Below are positions 46,890-64,000 of a stretch of DNA of 64,000 bases, piece by piece. Position 1 is the stretch's first letter. Every line of letters begins with the position of its first letter. Source of the stretch: Marchantia polymorpha subsp. ruderalis (Eukaryota; Streptophyta; Marchantiopsida; Marchantiales; Marchantiaceae); contig AP031358.1 in the NCBI GenBank assembly GCA_037833965.1, positions 14,144,001 to 14,208,000 of the forward strand. Direction: 5' to 3'. Under the pieces are notes generated by a model that made no database searches, was not told where the DNA came from, and saw only the letters and a program-made list of their open reading frames with translations. Made by a program: the position numbers and the translations under genes.

Positions 46890-47383
46890 ACTGGGTTCAT
46901 TTCTTTGGGGCTGAATGCATTGTCACGTTATTGTAAACAAGTATGTAGGCAAGTGGTTTGTCTCCTACATTAGGAAATTTATTTTGTGGATTTTTGAGGA
47001 ATATTAGGAACTCAAATGGAAATCTTCTGTTCAATGGAGGGAAATATATCCTCCTCATTAGCACAAAGGAGAAGAATGCGACTTCAAATAAATGCGATAT
47101 ACAAATGAGTGTAACGCAATAATTTGTCGTATTAAGCAAGAAACGTCTGTCAAGACGTCGCGTCGAAGGCCTCAACATTCCTCGAGCCCGGCGCGCGCGA
47201 GAGAGAGAGAGAGAGAGCAACGAGAGCTTGCGTGCCCTTGCATTCGGCCTGTCTATCGATCGATCGATCGATCCTCGGCCCAAATCGGTAGTCGGGACTG
47301 AGATTACTGACTGGAAATCAAGCCAGGCGAGGCGAAGAATTTGCGCAGAGACACGAGTGCGATCGAGGCGATTGAGGGCAAGG
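46890..47383 (+). promoter_or_regulatory. RPT3 upstream region with GA and ATCG microsatellites
   Basis: A GA dinucleotide repeat lies at about 47198-47217 and a run of ATCG units at 47250-47272, both within 190 bp of the RPT3 start codon and presumably in the 5' UTR or core promoter. GA repeats are common GAGA-type elements in plant promoters. No TATA box was identified. Confidence 0.45.
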
Positions 47384-52084
<4,701 letters not shown>

Positions 52085-54800
52085 TTCCACAAAATTGTAA
52101 TTTTTTTTATACAGGTCGAATCCAAGATGTACACTTTTTCCCCCAACTTGGTGAGACTTTTGTTACGATCTTAAGATTCAGATAAGGCAACTCAACTTCA
52201 ACGGAAGGTGTAATTTTTAGGATTTGCCTTGAGTTGGTTTGAGCTGTATTCTTCTTGGAGCCCGCGTCCACTTACATTGTTCAGGCCGAGTACTTTTATT
52301 GCAAGTACTTAATTGAAACATCGGGTTCAAGAATGTCGAAGTCTTGAACTAGTCCATTGATCCTTTCTTTTTCAGTTCATCTCACATATATAGAAGTTTG
52401 TATAAAAATCTTGCTAGTTCACTTGCTTATCTGATACACGTAACAACAATCCTCGAGAGTTGGGATCTCTTCCTGGCTGTGAGTATTATATAGCCAGCTA
52501 TGAGTATACTCACAGGATGATCTTACGAATTTCGTTCGATATCCAAACTAGAGGAGGTCTTCGTCTGGACTCTCCATAAACTGTATTTTGTGGAGAGTTG
52601 TAATGTCCCCTTCAAGGTAGCTTCTGGACTTAAACAGTGCAGTGATCAGGTGAATTGGAACGTAAGAGAAAAGTGTTCTGTTGACATTTGTGAACCGCGT
52701 CTTGTACCCATTCCCCAGTCATACTTGGCCTCGAGAAGCGTGCAACTCTTTATGACCCAAAGTGGGATCGTCCAACCTGCATCGAATGTGCCAGACCGTC
52801 GATGATTGCAAATTGTCCATAATTTTATCACAATGTATATATTATAACTATTCTCCGAATGCTTCAGAAAAGCCCAGTGTTCTGTCCATGGATGTCATCG
52901 CTTGTTTGATCGTCTCGCCCCACCGACCTAAGCAGAGCACTGACCAAATCAGAGCACTTGGGTTCGGTCAACTCCCGACTCAGGTCACCCACGAGATAAG
53001 CGACTTCAAAGGGAAAAGTAGAAACGCTCAGTAACGTGGTAAAAGTGTGCTGGGCGCGAGCTGTTGGTCACTTACATTGGACTGGATTCCCAACACTCGA
53101 TCAGGGAGAGCACGTGTCGTTGACTCAAAGCATGTTTTTCTTTTCACTATGGAGAGTGACGTAATAACTGCTCAGTGAATATTTGTGGATAAAGACTGTG
53201 GTGACGTTGAGAGAACTGCAACTGGAATCCAAAACATCATCTAGCGGCAGCAAGCGCGCACAACATGCATGGAAAGTTGCCCTGTCTCATGTTGCCGTCA
53301 CAGGAGGAGCGCGAAGGGATATACCTGGGAGCGTGCGTGGCACAATCAAGTCAATCCGCCACTGATCTGCACAGCACAAACATGTCCACCCAGTCAATGA
53401 TGTGGCTCCTAGACATTGTGCACGGCCCGGGATTTGTCTCTTGCAGTAGACCTCGGAGCTTGGCAGAAACTGAGCAGAATCACATGTGGCCTAATCGGGC
53501 ACGATCTCAGTCTCAGCGAAGGAGCAACAGATGGGAACTGAACGCCAAGCAGCTATCAGCATCATGGAGTATACGGAGAAAGGGCTAAAATCCTCAAGTG
53601 ATAGTAAGAAGCAGGGTTCTCTCCAGATTCCCGTGCTTATTTTCAGCATAGAAACGTTTCGCTTTGAATGAGCGACGAATGAGGTTTCGGCTCTGGAGTG
53701 AGTAAGATACATTCATTACTAGGTGACAGTGATCATGTGGCTGAGCCCAAGCATCGGCTTGCGTAGGTGTGACTCGGGCGGGTAGAAGCATTGACGCATG
53801 AGACAACAGGCCCACAAGGTCAAAGGATTGTGTGCTTACTAGTGCTCTGTGACATAGTACGCCCTTTCTTCGCCGCTAGAATCATGTCTGGCTGCTTGTA
53901 GGCATGTTCGCTCGTAGATTCAGCTCCGGATGATTGACCCCTAGTGGTGATGTGTGACATACTGCACGAATTGGTTGCAGTGAGAGCTTGGCTGCTTGTA
54001 CTGCAGCTCTGAACATAAACCTCACGGTGCAACTCATGAGCTTTGTGTCTCTCTGCCTGTCAGAAGAAGCCTCTTCACGAACTTGACTCTGGACGAACAA
54101 ATGCTAGCAAAAGTTATGAAGTATGAAAAATCAATGATGAAAGTGTGGACAAATACACATGGACCAGATTCCCAACGAATGGAGCAAAGAGAGATGGTCA
54201 TCCTCCCATCCATTGCATGGACATGGCGTCTTTTATCTTGCTCAAAAGTCGAGCATTGATTTCTCTAATTCAAGTTAGTTAGTCTCCCAAAGTCAAGTAC
54301 TCGAACTACCATTTTGATGCGCGTTCTTCCCTCAAGCAAGAGCTCGGGCCCTTGTTCCAGCTCGATCTCAAACTTAACCCATTTAAATTGGTCAAGGCCA
54401 CTTTGTCCTTGAACTGCTGTGCTTGGAATTGCAGATGGTCAAAACAAAAACAACCTTTGCCAAATAAACCTCAAGGATCAGCAAAAGTGCTAACGGTTGG
54501 AATGAAGAGAGGTGGACAAAAGTCTTCTCACTTTTGCAGATGGTATCAAAGAATGACACTAATCAGGATGGTGTCTACAAAACCCTCGAACTTTGCCCAC
54601 GAAAGTGATGCTACTACAGCAACATCAAGCCACTCATCATCCCAGGAAATCGTCCATCTGGAAAAGTTGCGTATCTCCATATAGATGAGAAGCTATGGAA
54701 CTACACACTAGATCTGGGACTGTATTTGAGGAATTCCTAACCTTCGAACCTGGCGTAAGGTTTCTCCCTCAATTTAGAATCCAACCTCTGAGGAGCAGCC
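52085..54800. other. RPT3 3' flank and intergenic, nothing recognised
   Basis: The RPT3 3' UTR should occupy the first few hundred bases. Beyond it, short ORFs on both strands (53265-53588, 54352-54684) show no domains or splice continuity. Confidence 0.5.
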
Positions 54801-54837
54801 CGCTCTTCGTTGAACTATTATTTGGTGTTGGTGTGGA

Positions 54838-54862
54838 GAGAGAGAGAGAAAGAGAAAGAGAA
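54838..54862 (+). repeat. GA-rich microsatellite
   Basis: GAGAGAGAGAGAAAGAGAAAGAGA-like tract. Confidence 0.8.
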
Positions 54863-57800
54863 TGGGGTCTAAGTTCCAACACTATCATGGTGAGCAAGAG
54901 ACGGAGCCAGAGGGAGAGCCGTGAAACGGACAAAAGAAAATCCAAAAGAGAAGCCAAAGTGAGCTCTGCACGAAAACCTAGTTCCGGAAACAGTAAGCAC
55001 CGACCACGAGACTGAACGGGCCAATAGAGGAACATCATATCCGAGGATTACTAACAAACCCCAAAGCCTTGCATAGGCCCATGAAAGAAACCGCCGGCCA
55101 AGCTTTCTTTTTCTTCATCGGATCTATCAAAAATCCTTCGTGGATGTTTGCTCATATGAAAACACCGAACATTCTTCTGCTTTTGAGCGCGCAGAGCTCG
55201 AAATGTTACTGTGGGGCTAAATCTCTCCCGTTCCCATGAAATACACGTCTTCAACTGACGGTCTGCCATGGCGTTCTGTGCAGGAGAGCCAAACCGTATC
55301 GATGCTGTGGAGCAAAGCAACCACCAATTATCAATCCTGCTTTGACTTCATGTTCCACCCAGAAAGAGAGAGAGAGAGAGAGAGACTGTACATCCTCCCG
55401 CCTCGAGACAATTAGGGGTGCTTTTCATTACAACTTTCTCTCGTGTATCTTATGTCACCTCCCTTAGTGGCTCGGGAGTTCGAAATCCACCTCGTTACCT
55501 TCTCTATTCCACTAACGCTCTCATCACTTACTCTACACAGCTGCACCACAACCCCCTCCCCCCCTCCCCCCAGCAGAAACAAGATTTCTCAAATGCTTTT
55601 GTCATTCATTCCTGAAATGTTCGTGCTGTCAAGAAATGGGCTACATGTATCAACAATGGCTCACGGCATTTTCTTCCAGCCTACATATTCAGACAATGTC
55701 AGATGATCTGCAATGAGCGTTTGTGAACATGGGCTAAAAATAATAATTACGTAATGTTGCTCCCTACCCTGTACCCCGATTTTTTAACATCTTTGACATC
55801 TTCCATAGCCGTAATTTGATGGCTTTTGACTATTCTCTATTTTAGAGAAGAGGATAAATAAAAAAGAAAAGACGTAGCCTGTGTATCCATGCAAATCTCG
55901 TTTCCTTGGAACGGATACCTCATGAATAGTGTGTTGAATATATACCCGGAGGAATTTCAATGCTACATATCGCATGTTGTACCGGAGTAGGTTTTAGAGT
56001 TGGTATGAACAGATTAACTAGAAACATTGTTAAGTACGAAGAAAAAAAGTATGCAATGAGTTCAATAAAAGAGGGAAGAAATGGAAACCTATAACAAAAA
56101 CCATTGAAGGAAGTGAAAGCGCAGACCAACAATCAAATTTAACATTGAATAGTTAGTTAGAGTAATCAAACTGACTATTTAACTGACATATTAACCGACT
56201 GTTTTATTTTGATTTCCATTTGATCATTTAAATTTATCACCGTTAACATAAAAAATTTGTTAAAAGAATGTTAGAATAATATTGACCGAGTTTAATTTTC
56301 CTTTGGGCGGTCATATTTTTACTAGAAAAGGACATTGTATGGTGAAATTTAAATGCAAATTAGGTGCATTCTCAATTTCTGAATATGACCATTCCTTGTT
56401 AAATTAAAAAGAATTTGCGTATGTAAAAGAATAAATAAATTTCAGACTGACGAAATATATCAGCCTGACATGTGTAATCTTTCTTCAAAAATTCTCTTCT
56501 CATTGCGAAAAATATAAAAGTTATAATTGAAACTATTTTTTGTAAACTTGATAAAAGATGGAACCTAATACAATAAAGTTGGCATAGATACAACGGTATC
56601 ACATGATGTATACAACTGAATAATGTGAAATTTCATCATTGCAGTCAGCCCTCTGTCAACGTTTCAAACAGCTCTTGATTCACATGGATCTTCAACATTC
56701 AGTACTTGATATTGTAATTGTTTAACATAATATCTTTAATTCCTATCAATCCAACATTTTGCAACCATGGACCTGTATATACTATAGATACATTAAAAAG
56801 TGTGTGGGATTTGGTAGAGCTCACAATTGGTCAGTAGGACATTCGAATGTCCATCCTTTGAAAGAAATTGATGTTGGGATTTCTTAACTCTAGAGTGAGG
56901 AGAAAACTCAACTTCATGCACCATGTTTGTAGATAATTGTCGCGATGGGCCAAGTAAACAAAGAAATTGATATCTGCAGTCAATTACAAAGGCAACTGTA
57001 AATAGTGGTGTGTAAAATTTTATCTAGTACACCATCTCGTGGTCAGTGTGAACTCTCGCACTTTGTCTAAGCATATTAAGTAGTAGTGGACGAGATTGTG
57101 CGGAGGTTCAATGGTTCTCAAATACATTCCACCGGGGATGTTACTGCCTATGCACAAACAACAGGAAAGAGGAATATTGATACTGAGTTTTTTAAAAGAT
57201 AAAGGTGGAATTTCGTCTTATGTTGTCATGACAGCGGTGTGAGGACACCACACTAACCTTTTCATAGACCATATTGATTCCTGAAACAGTTGAAACAGCA
57301 AGTCACACACTATATGAATAATACGTGTGGAGTTAAATGCCCATATCATCTCTATGAAATCACTTTTCACTCAAAACTGCTCACATATTGAAGTGTTCAA
57401 CTCAGGCTGACAACATTTGCTAGCGCTTTATGGTCGATCAGCTTCAGTTCAAATTTGTCAGTCTGTCCCTTGACTACCGTAGGTGACTCACCATTCATTC
57501 CGTGGCTGGAAGTATACAAGATCAGGTGCTGGATATGAAGCCCTAACTTGCCATTCTAGTCCGCTAATTACTGGAACTTTCTCTCGGAAGAATATGATAT
57601 ATTTGGAGTCTTGCATCTCTGGGATCCTACTTTTATCTCCTCGCCTGCCTTCGAATGACTCTTCCATCAGTCTGATTGTTGGCAGCAATGCATCAGATCG
57701 CTTTGTTCGGCGGTATATGATACCATTCATTCATGCTTGCCCTGTCCCTTCGTGGACTCCTTCGCCATTAGCGGACAAACAAAGAGGACTGCACTCTAGA

Positions 57801-60290
57801 TATGTGGCCAACCTGCCTCAGACGCCAAAAAGTGAGAGGGCGCCCATCGCTCTCTTCCCAGCGAACCTGCAGCTGGAGGATTCCAACCCGGCCCGAGATT
57901 CCCAAGCGATGCTCGGTCCATGAATGGAGGAGGAGGACGAGACCCTGGGGTCAGCGGTTGTGGACAAAGTCCCACGACCCCGTTGGTCCCAAACAGAATG
58001 GTGAACACTTCGTTCAGCTAAGACTGTCACTGCTGTACTGTTCTCAATGAAATGCCGCAATTGCATAAGTGACAAAAGTAATATGAGGAAACGGGGTGTT
58101 GGGGTGTACTAAGCGGACGGCTTTTGGTGAGCCAGGAACATGCGGACAGATCAGAGTCCTCCACTTCACTTACAGGTACGGTTAGAATAAACAATAGCGA
58201 CCCAACTAGCGAGAGACAAAACCTTTTGGGTGGGCAACGACTGTCACAAACGTATGCATTAGGCCCACTTGTAGATCGAACAATGGGTGGACCTCTCTTT
58301 TGAAGGAGATTTTAGAGCTGCCTAATGTGGTCATGTCATAGCTTCGCAATGTTTTATTCTCAGATATTATCTAGTTGACAATGGAGTAACTTCGTTGTCT
58401 GCGACAAACAAAAAAATCTTACGCAAGAACAAATTGCATTCTTCATCAGCCTGTTGGCTGCTGGAGTTTCTTCTCAACACCTCGAGTGATGTCGGATTTG
58501 ACGATATTCAAAGACGAGATAAATTCGCAAAGGAGAGAATCCTTAAAGCAACTTACGTTATTATAATGCATGAAGATGATTGACGACAACGCCTTTCCTT
58601 CGAGATCCGCTTCCGTGTATGATGTTCCTGCGTCAGAAGGTGTCGCACAATGTGCAATGAGTACGTCGATCAAGGACTCCTCTAATCTTTATTTAACCGA
58701 AGAGCACAGTGGTCTTCGGCTGAAACACATATCAAGTTAGACACTTTTTTCTATGAACATTGCTAAAGGACGAATTAGCACAGAAACCACAATTTGATCA
58801 CATTGGTTATTCTCAACCTCGACTTAAGAGATAGACGCGGGTCAGGTGGATATGCGAGAATGTATCAAAAAACTCTATATAGAGGAATCGATTTATCTCA
58901 GTAAAGAAATACTCTAATTCTCCGTACACCAGCTTGTCCATGGGCGTACTAGACCACAACATTCCTCTTTGGAGGATGGAAGTCAAAAACTACAAGGATG
59001 TTGACGGACTGCACGCTTTTCCACTTCGCACCTTCAGAACTTTCTGGCAACTACGTCGCAAGTGAAATTGGGCATATCCACTGACCACGTGGGTGTGACG
59101 AGCAGACCATAACTTGGTCTGTTACACGGACTTCGATTTATTCTGCAACACTAGATATAAGCTTATTGGAGATGAAAGCATACTTACTTAAGCATGTAGC
59201 TCGAGAGCAAGTGCGATATCTTTGTTTCATCGCATACCGAGTCCGGCAACTGCAAAAGACCCAAGATCGCGTTTCTTCATTTCTAAGTAGATGTGTTTCG
59301 TACGATCATACGGTGGAGTCTTGCTAAAAGGCATCTCTTCCGGCTGATTTATCCATATGCTTTCACCTAGTATCAATTTGTTATAATTCAGCAAACATGA
59401 TCTCGACTACAAGTGTTTCCGAAGAATCAGGAGGGAGGGTGTGAGTCAAACATCTTCCATGATCCAGGATCTCTGATACAAGTGTTTAGAAGTAAACTTT
59501 GTAGTAGCGAGTTTATGAGTCAAAGATGTTCCTAGCCATCAGACGCATGCCAAGACGGGAGCATAGAACATTTGTATATATGTTTGTAACGCTGATTATT
59601 TACACTTTCGAAGACCATACGCAAGAGCAAGAGTGCCGACTCCAGACAGCCGTAAGTTGGAGTTCAAGCACGACACCACATTTTAGGAAGAAGTCGGTTG
59701 CTAAAGAAGATATTCAAGAGCTTTACCTTCCAAGGTTTGACGACTCCGGATGCGCCCTGGATGCCAGAAATATGGACCAGTCCAAAAATTTCAAAACATG
59801 AAGTTCAGGAACAACTCCCATTAGCTAGAAACACTATCGCACCTGTCCCACGTCTTCTTGGTCAGGTCAACCCTATCGTAGTTAGGGAATGCGGTTGCCG
59901 CATCTTTAATATCTCAAATCCTAGTACACTACATCTCACTAGTTCACTGGAACGCCACGTTCAGTAGTGCCCGATGCATTGCTGCATTGACCGAGTAACG
60001 AACAAACCTGCCGATACTCCTTACAACAAGTTGACAACGAGGCCTGCAGCATGCAGAATCAAAGGAAGCCGAAGAGCACAAGGAGCACAAGCTGCACAAT
60101 CACCAAGGGTAGGGACTCCACATCGCTGCACTTATTTTTGACAAGAAGAAGGTCGGGTAAGAGTAAGAGCACGCCAGTTAGCGAAAGTGGCCTATCCTTG
60201 ACATTCGTCTTGAATAATGCACTGTCATCCTCTTAGGTTTACTCTCTGCTGCACACTTACGGGTATATCGAAGGTACCAGGGCGAATATT
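54863..60290. other. Intergenic, no gene recognised
   Basis: Contains a second GA tract at about 55362-55385 and an AT-rich portion (55.7-57.4 kb). On the minus strand a possible short exon (about 58637-58550: SYTEADLEGKALSSIIFMHY) lies between a plausible acceptor and a GTAAGT donor, and 57488-57730 is open (MQDSKYIIFFREKVPVISGL). I could not join them or assign a family. Confidence 0.4.
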
Positions 60291-60296
60291 TAGTGC

Positions 60297-60479
60297 ATGC
60301 AAAGATTCTTGTTTGGCGAGTGCGACTATTGGGAGATGGCGGGGGTGGCGTGTTCGAGTGCACTTAGACTTCAAACCCTGTCTCCAAAGCACTTTGAGGA
60401 ATTGCCCGAGTTACTAGAAAATCAGGTTGATAATGTTGAGATCGAAATCAAAATGGGAGGTTTCACCGAATCCTTGTAA
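60297..60479 (+). CDS. Possible exon of unknown gene
   Basis: An open plus-strand frame from an ATG reads MQRFLFGECDYWEMAGVACS, then LSPKHFEELPELLENQVDNV and EIEIKMGGFTESL. It runs directly into a consensus donor (GTAAGT) at about 60476. The charged, amphipathic composition looks protein-like, but I recognise no family and found no convincing partner exon. It could equally be a chance frame. Confidence 0.2.
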   Translation: MQRFLFGECDYWEMAGVACSSALRLQTLSPKHFEELPELLENQVDNVEIEIKMGGFTESL

Positions 60480-62981
60480 GTTCTACTGGGCAAGTGCTGG
60501 CAATGCATGGCCCGAGAACACACCACCTTTCCCGGCATTCTATTAATCCCCATCTCAAGACGAAAACGTTATTGGCGAGGACAAAAAATTCTTGGATGTG
60601 TTGGCAAATAGCAGCGTTTGGGGGTGATGGAACGCAAAGTTTCGCATGCGAAACTTCACTCCCAAACTCTTGAGGGAACTATGGTCATAACAAACGTACG
60701 CCAAGTTGACCACCATTATCTTATTTCCAGTTTGACTGCGATCTCACGCAATCGCCACTTCTTGTCCTCAAGATGAGCTAATCTTGAAATTAGGGGGTGC
60801 CCGAGAGAAGAGCGACCGCAGGCAGCCTAACTTGAGGAACTACGCCAACCAGCCGATTGCCAAACTTTGGTCAGAGCCGCGCAAAATTGTACTCGCAGGA
60901 AGAGGAGCAGAAAAGCGCGGTCCTTCAAGAATCCTGCACTCGTGTGGACGATACCCATCGTTTCCACACGAGAGCACCCTAGAAGAAGCGATTGCGTCCA
61001 AATCTGAAGACGTCTTCGGTCCCTGATTCTGTTCCGGTGCGGAGGTATATTATGTTTAGCACCCGGCATCGCGGATCGGGGGGCCGCTCAGGCCTACTCC
61101 TCTAACTTCTGACACGAACGTGAGGTTCGCACCTCTCGGCCCTCCACATCAGCGCCCAAATTTAGCGCGAGACTTGCCCTCGCTCCAATTTTAGGTCGCA
61201 AAGTGGCCGGCCGGACAGACGTTTCCGGCGCTCCTCGGACGCACCCGACGACGATCCCCGGGGGCGCTGGCAGCGAGGGCAAGAAGGGAGAAGGGGCTGC
61301 AGAGGCAGAAGAGAGGGAGTGCTGGGAATGCGCTCGAGGAGAGGAGGAGGAGGAGGGGGTGCAGGGCGGGGATTTGGATTGAGGGAGGAGCGAGAGAGAA
61401 AAGCAGTGCAGGAGTAGAAGCGGACATGGGGAACCAGGTAGATGGTAATGGGAGGGAGAAGTGAGGGTGAAGGTGGAGGTGAAGGAGAGGGCGAAGGAGA
61501 AGGAAGGGGAGGTGTGGTGGTGGTGGTGGTCGACCACTGTACTGTTGTGTAGTGGGAATGGGGGACGGGAGGGATTGCTGTTGACGAGGAGGTGGAGGAG
61601 GAGGAGGAGGAGGAGGAGTAGGAGGAGGAGGACAGAATGGATGGGATGGCACCTCTCGGGACGGTTTGGGGCAAGCTGTGAAAAGTGTATCGCCCTCCCC
61701 TTTCATTCATTCATTCCTTCCGCCGGGAGAATCTGCGTAACAAATGACAAAGTTGCACTTCTATTTTCGTAAGGGGAGGGTGCATTTGTCCTCTTCTTCT
61801 CGCTCGCCTTTTTTGCTCTCTTTTCTTTTTTCCTCGGCTTCTCCTTGTGCTGCTCTTGAGGCCTGTCCTCCTTCCCTTCTTTCTCTGTCCCTCATCTTCC
61901 AGCACCTTCATTTCTTCGCACTGCATTGCCGTCAGAAGAGGTGACAGTCCGAAGGCAGGGGAGGGAGGGGAGAGGGAGGGAGGGAAGGACGGAAAGGGAA
62001 GGTTATAAGTAGATGAGCAGCGCTGCAGGACCATTATGATCAGGATCTCCGTCACTTTATTCATTCATTTTCGCCCTGTCGCTCTTTGTGTCTGTCTATC
62101 TTGCTGATCCAATCTATCCCAAAAGGGGGGTGTTGCGAGGCGAGGAGGAGCAAGGGGAGGAGCGCAGCGGGGAAATGTGTTCTGTCTCACGGGTATGTGA
62201 CAAATCCTTGCTCGTTGCACCGAACAACCGAAGCGCACTGATCGGCTACTGTCAAAGAAGGAGGAAGAACGAGAAACAGACGAACGCTTTTTTGTTACAC
62301 AGGAAGGAAGGCTACAGGGGGAGGAGTTGATTCTGATACCGCCCTCGTGGGCGTTGTTTTGTTGATGATGTTGTTGTTGCGTCCGGTTGCTTCTCATTAG
62401 TGAGACGGGAAGCGAGGGAGCGAGGCAGGAGGCAAGAGGCAGGCAGGGACGTAGGAAGGAGCGAAGGGCGCCTTCACCATCACCGCATCGGCGACGGGAG
62501 CAGGAGCAGCAGAGGAGGCAGTCGTTCAAGTAGTCAGAGTGTTGCATGAGGGAAGATTTTGGGCTCTGTGAAATGAGTCATAGAGGGGTCGGTGGTGGTG
62601 CAGTAGTCGTCGTCGGTCTTCAGTCGTCGCCCTCATCCTCGTCGTCGTTGTTGTGTTGTGGATTGCCTTCGTCGTCGTCTTCATCTTCATCCTCGTCGTC
62701 GTCATCATCGCCATCGTCGTCGGCTGGAGCGATGGATAGAGAGGGAGATTGCGGGTCTAATAGGTGCAGCGAAGCTTCGTCGAGAATTTCTTCATCCGAG
62801 CTTTTGGCGAGATGCGGCGGCAATTGACATCCGCGTCGGTCGCCCCGTGGACGCTCTTGTTTTCCCTCTCTCGATTCCGCTCGTTCCTACTAGGGCCCGG
62901 GCGCGCCCCGTCTAGGGCTTGGGCGGCACCACCGCCACCAGCAGGCAGGCACAGGCAGAGGCAGCAGGAGCAGCAGCAGCG
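60480..62981. other. Purine-rich low-complexity intergenic and kinase upstream region
   Basis: Long GGA-rich (61260-61640, 61930-61990) and TCG/TCA trinucleotide tracts (about 62600-62730) dominate. The long ORFs here on both strands are low-complexity Ser/Pro or Asp/Glu translations of these tracts, not genes. The right part would contain the kinase promoter and 5' UTR. Confidence 0.6.
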
Positions 62982-64000
62982 ATGGATGCGCCGAAGGGCG
63001 CAGGCGCAGGAGGCGGGGATGAGCGGCGAAGCTACCCCGTGACAGCTGCGGATTACAAGATTCTGGAGGAGGTAGGGCAGGGAGTGAGCGCCACAGTGTA
63101 CCGAGCTCAGTGCACGCCATTCAACGAGACGGTGGCGATCAAGAGCCTGGATCTGGAGAAATGCATCAGCAACTTGGACGAAATCCGCAAGGAGGCGCAG
63201 ATGATGAGCCTCATCGCGCACCCGAATGTGGTCAAGGCCTACTGCTCGTTCGTGGTGGACCGGAGCCTGTGGGTGGTGATGCCCTACATGGCCGGGGGCT
63301 CGTGCCTGCACATCATGAAGAGCGCCTTCTCGGACGGCTTCGAGGAGCCCGTCATCGCCACCGTGCTCAAGGAGGTGCTCAAGGCGCTGGACTACCTACA
63401 CCGCCATGGCCACATCCACCGCGACGTCAAGGCCGGCAACATCTTGGTCGACTCGAACGGGCAGGTGAAGCTGGGCGATTTCGGCGTCTCGGCCTGCATG
63501 TTCGACACGGGCGATCGGCAGCGGTCGCGCAACACCTTCGTGGGCACGCCGTGCTGGATGGCGCCCGAGGTCATGGAGCAGCTGCACGGCTACGACTTCA
63601 AGGCCGACATCTGGAGCTTCGGCATCACGGCGCTGGAGCTGGCGCACGGGCACGCGCCCTTCAGCAAGTACCCGCCCATGAAGGTGCTGCTCATGACGCT
63701 GCAGAACGCGCCGCCGGGCCTGGACTACGAGCGCGACAAGCGCTTCTCCAAGGCCTTCAAGGAGATGATCGCCATGTGCCTGGTGAAGGACCCGGCCAAG
63801 CGCCCGTCCGCCGAGAAGCTGCTCAAGCACTCCTTCTTCAAGCACGCCAAGACCTTCGAGTACATCGCGCGCCATGTGCTCGACGGCCTGCCGCCGCTCG
63901 GCGAGCGCGTGAAGAACCTCAAGGCCAAGGACGCCGCGCGCCTGGCGCAGAAGAAGATGCCCTACGGCGAGCAGGAGGAGCGGTCGCAGAACGAGTACAA
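62982..64000 (+). CDS. STE20-family (SPAK/OSR1-type) Ser/Thr protein kinase, 5' part
   Basis: A kinase of the plant group containing BLUS1 and relatives. The ATG at 62982 opens a 339-codon frame that runs off the window without stop or visible intron. After a Gly-rich start the kinase domain begins at about residue 22: glycine loop GQGVSATV (32-39), VAIK Lys54, HRDVKAGN (D148), DFG (D166), activation loop RSRNTFVGTPCWMAPE, then HGYDFKADIWSFGITALELA. All catalytic residues are present, so activity is expected. Downstream comes the typical LPPLGERVKNLKAKDA linker, while the C-terminal regulatory part is outside the window. Codons are strongly G/C-ending, unlike RPT3 or the phosphatases. Family members act in blue-light and ion-transport signalling, but the precise role cannot be read from this part. 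Confidence 0.95.
   Translation, partial: MDAPKGAGAGGGDERRSYPVTAADYKILEEVGQGVSATVYRAQCTPFNETVAIKSLDLEKCISNLDEIRKEAQMMSLIAHPNVVKAYCSFVVDRSLWVVMPYMAGGSCLHIMKSAFSDGFEEPVIATVLKEVLKALDYLHRHGHIHRDVKAGNILVDSNGQVKLGDFGVSACMFDTGDRQRSRNTFVGTPCWMAPEVMEQLHGYDFKADIWSFGITALELAHGHAPFSKYPPMKVLLMTLQNAPPGLDYERDKRFSKAFKEMIAMCLVKDPAKRPSAEKLLKHSFFKHAKTFEYIARHVLDGLPPLGERVKNLKAKDAARLAQKKMPYGEQEERSQNEY

Noticed and set aside
47198..47272. GA and ATCG repeats as a CRISPR-like or structured array
   Set aside because: Simple microsatellites without spacers, in a plant promoter context.
61094..61710. Three long minus-strand ORFs rich in Pro and Ser
   Set aside because: They are frame translations of GGA/TCC low-complexity DNA, open in several frames at once, with no domain.
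62526..63311. Minus-strand ORFs over the kinase start, including a 184-codon frame
   Set aside because: Shadows of the GC-rich kinase coding strand and of the trinucleotide tract.
63396..63875. 159-codon minus-strand ORF opposite the kinase domain
   Set aside because: Antisense shadow; the plus strand encodes an unmistakable kinase with all catalytic motifs.

Overview
The window is nuclear DNA of a land plant. Introns have canonical GT/AG borders and range from about 70 bp to 2 kb. The gene set is typically plant (secreted purple acid phosphatases, a 4-coumarate:CoA-ligase-like relic, an ACBP4/5-like kelch protein, proteasome RPT3, a plant SPAK/OSR1-type kinase), and the space between genes holds old Ty1/copia and hAT elements. 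A bryophyte or other seedless plant is my best guess, but nothing here fixes the species.

Layout. 1-1928 (minus): 5' part of a purple acid phosphatase gene (PAP-a), cut by the window edge. 1.9-7.5 kb: intergenic with two weak coding relics. 7574-12297: a decayed but structurally complete copia element with both LTRs. 12.3-17 kb: GC-rich unassigned DNA with a strong hairpin, a G-quadruplex motif and a 4CL-like pseudogene. 17032-18350: a 1.3 kb segment that recurs inside intron 1 of RPT3. 18889-21872 (plus): a complete 8-exon purple acid phosphatase gene (PAP-b), divergent from PAP-a and riddled with short tandem duplications, three of which copy an intron/exon junction. 25295-30945 (minus): a complete 15-exon kelch/coiled-coil gene, predicted at 826 aa. 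34.9-38.2 and 44.8-46.9 kb: extremely AT-rich blocks. Between them lies a 4590 bp hAT transposon (38433-43022) with an 8 bp target duplication, near-perfect terminal repeats, a broken transposase and a captured fragment of an ETHE1 (persulfide dioxygenase) gene; next to it is a minus-strand copia relic. 47384-52084 (plus): complete RPT3, 415 aa in six exons. 52.1-63 kb: mostly unassigned with simple repeats. 62982-64000 (plus): start of a GC-rich SPAK/OSR1-type STE20 kinase gene, cut by the window edge.

The host genes do not form a functional cluster. The two phosphatases are evidently duplicates of one another. RPT3, the kelch gene and the kinase are ordinary single loci that happen to be neighbours. 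The most unusual content is the gene-fragment capture by the hAT element, the junction-copying tandem duplications in PAP-b, and the RPT3-intron segment placed upstream of PAP-b between two copies of a W-box hairpin. Splice sites were assigned by eye from GT/AG signals, reading frame and paralogue comparison. No database search was possible.
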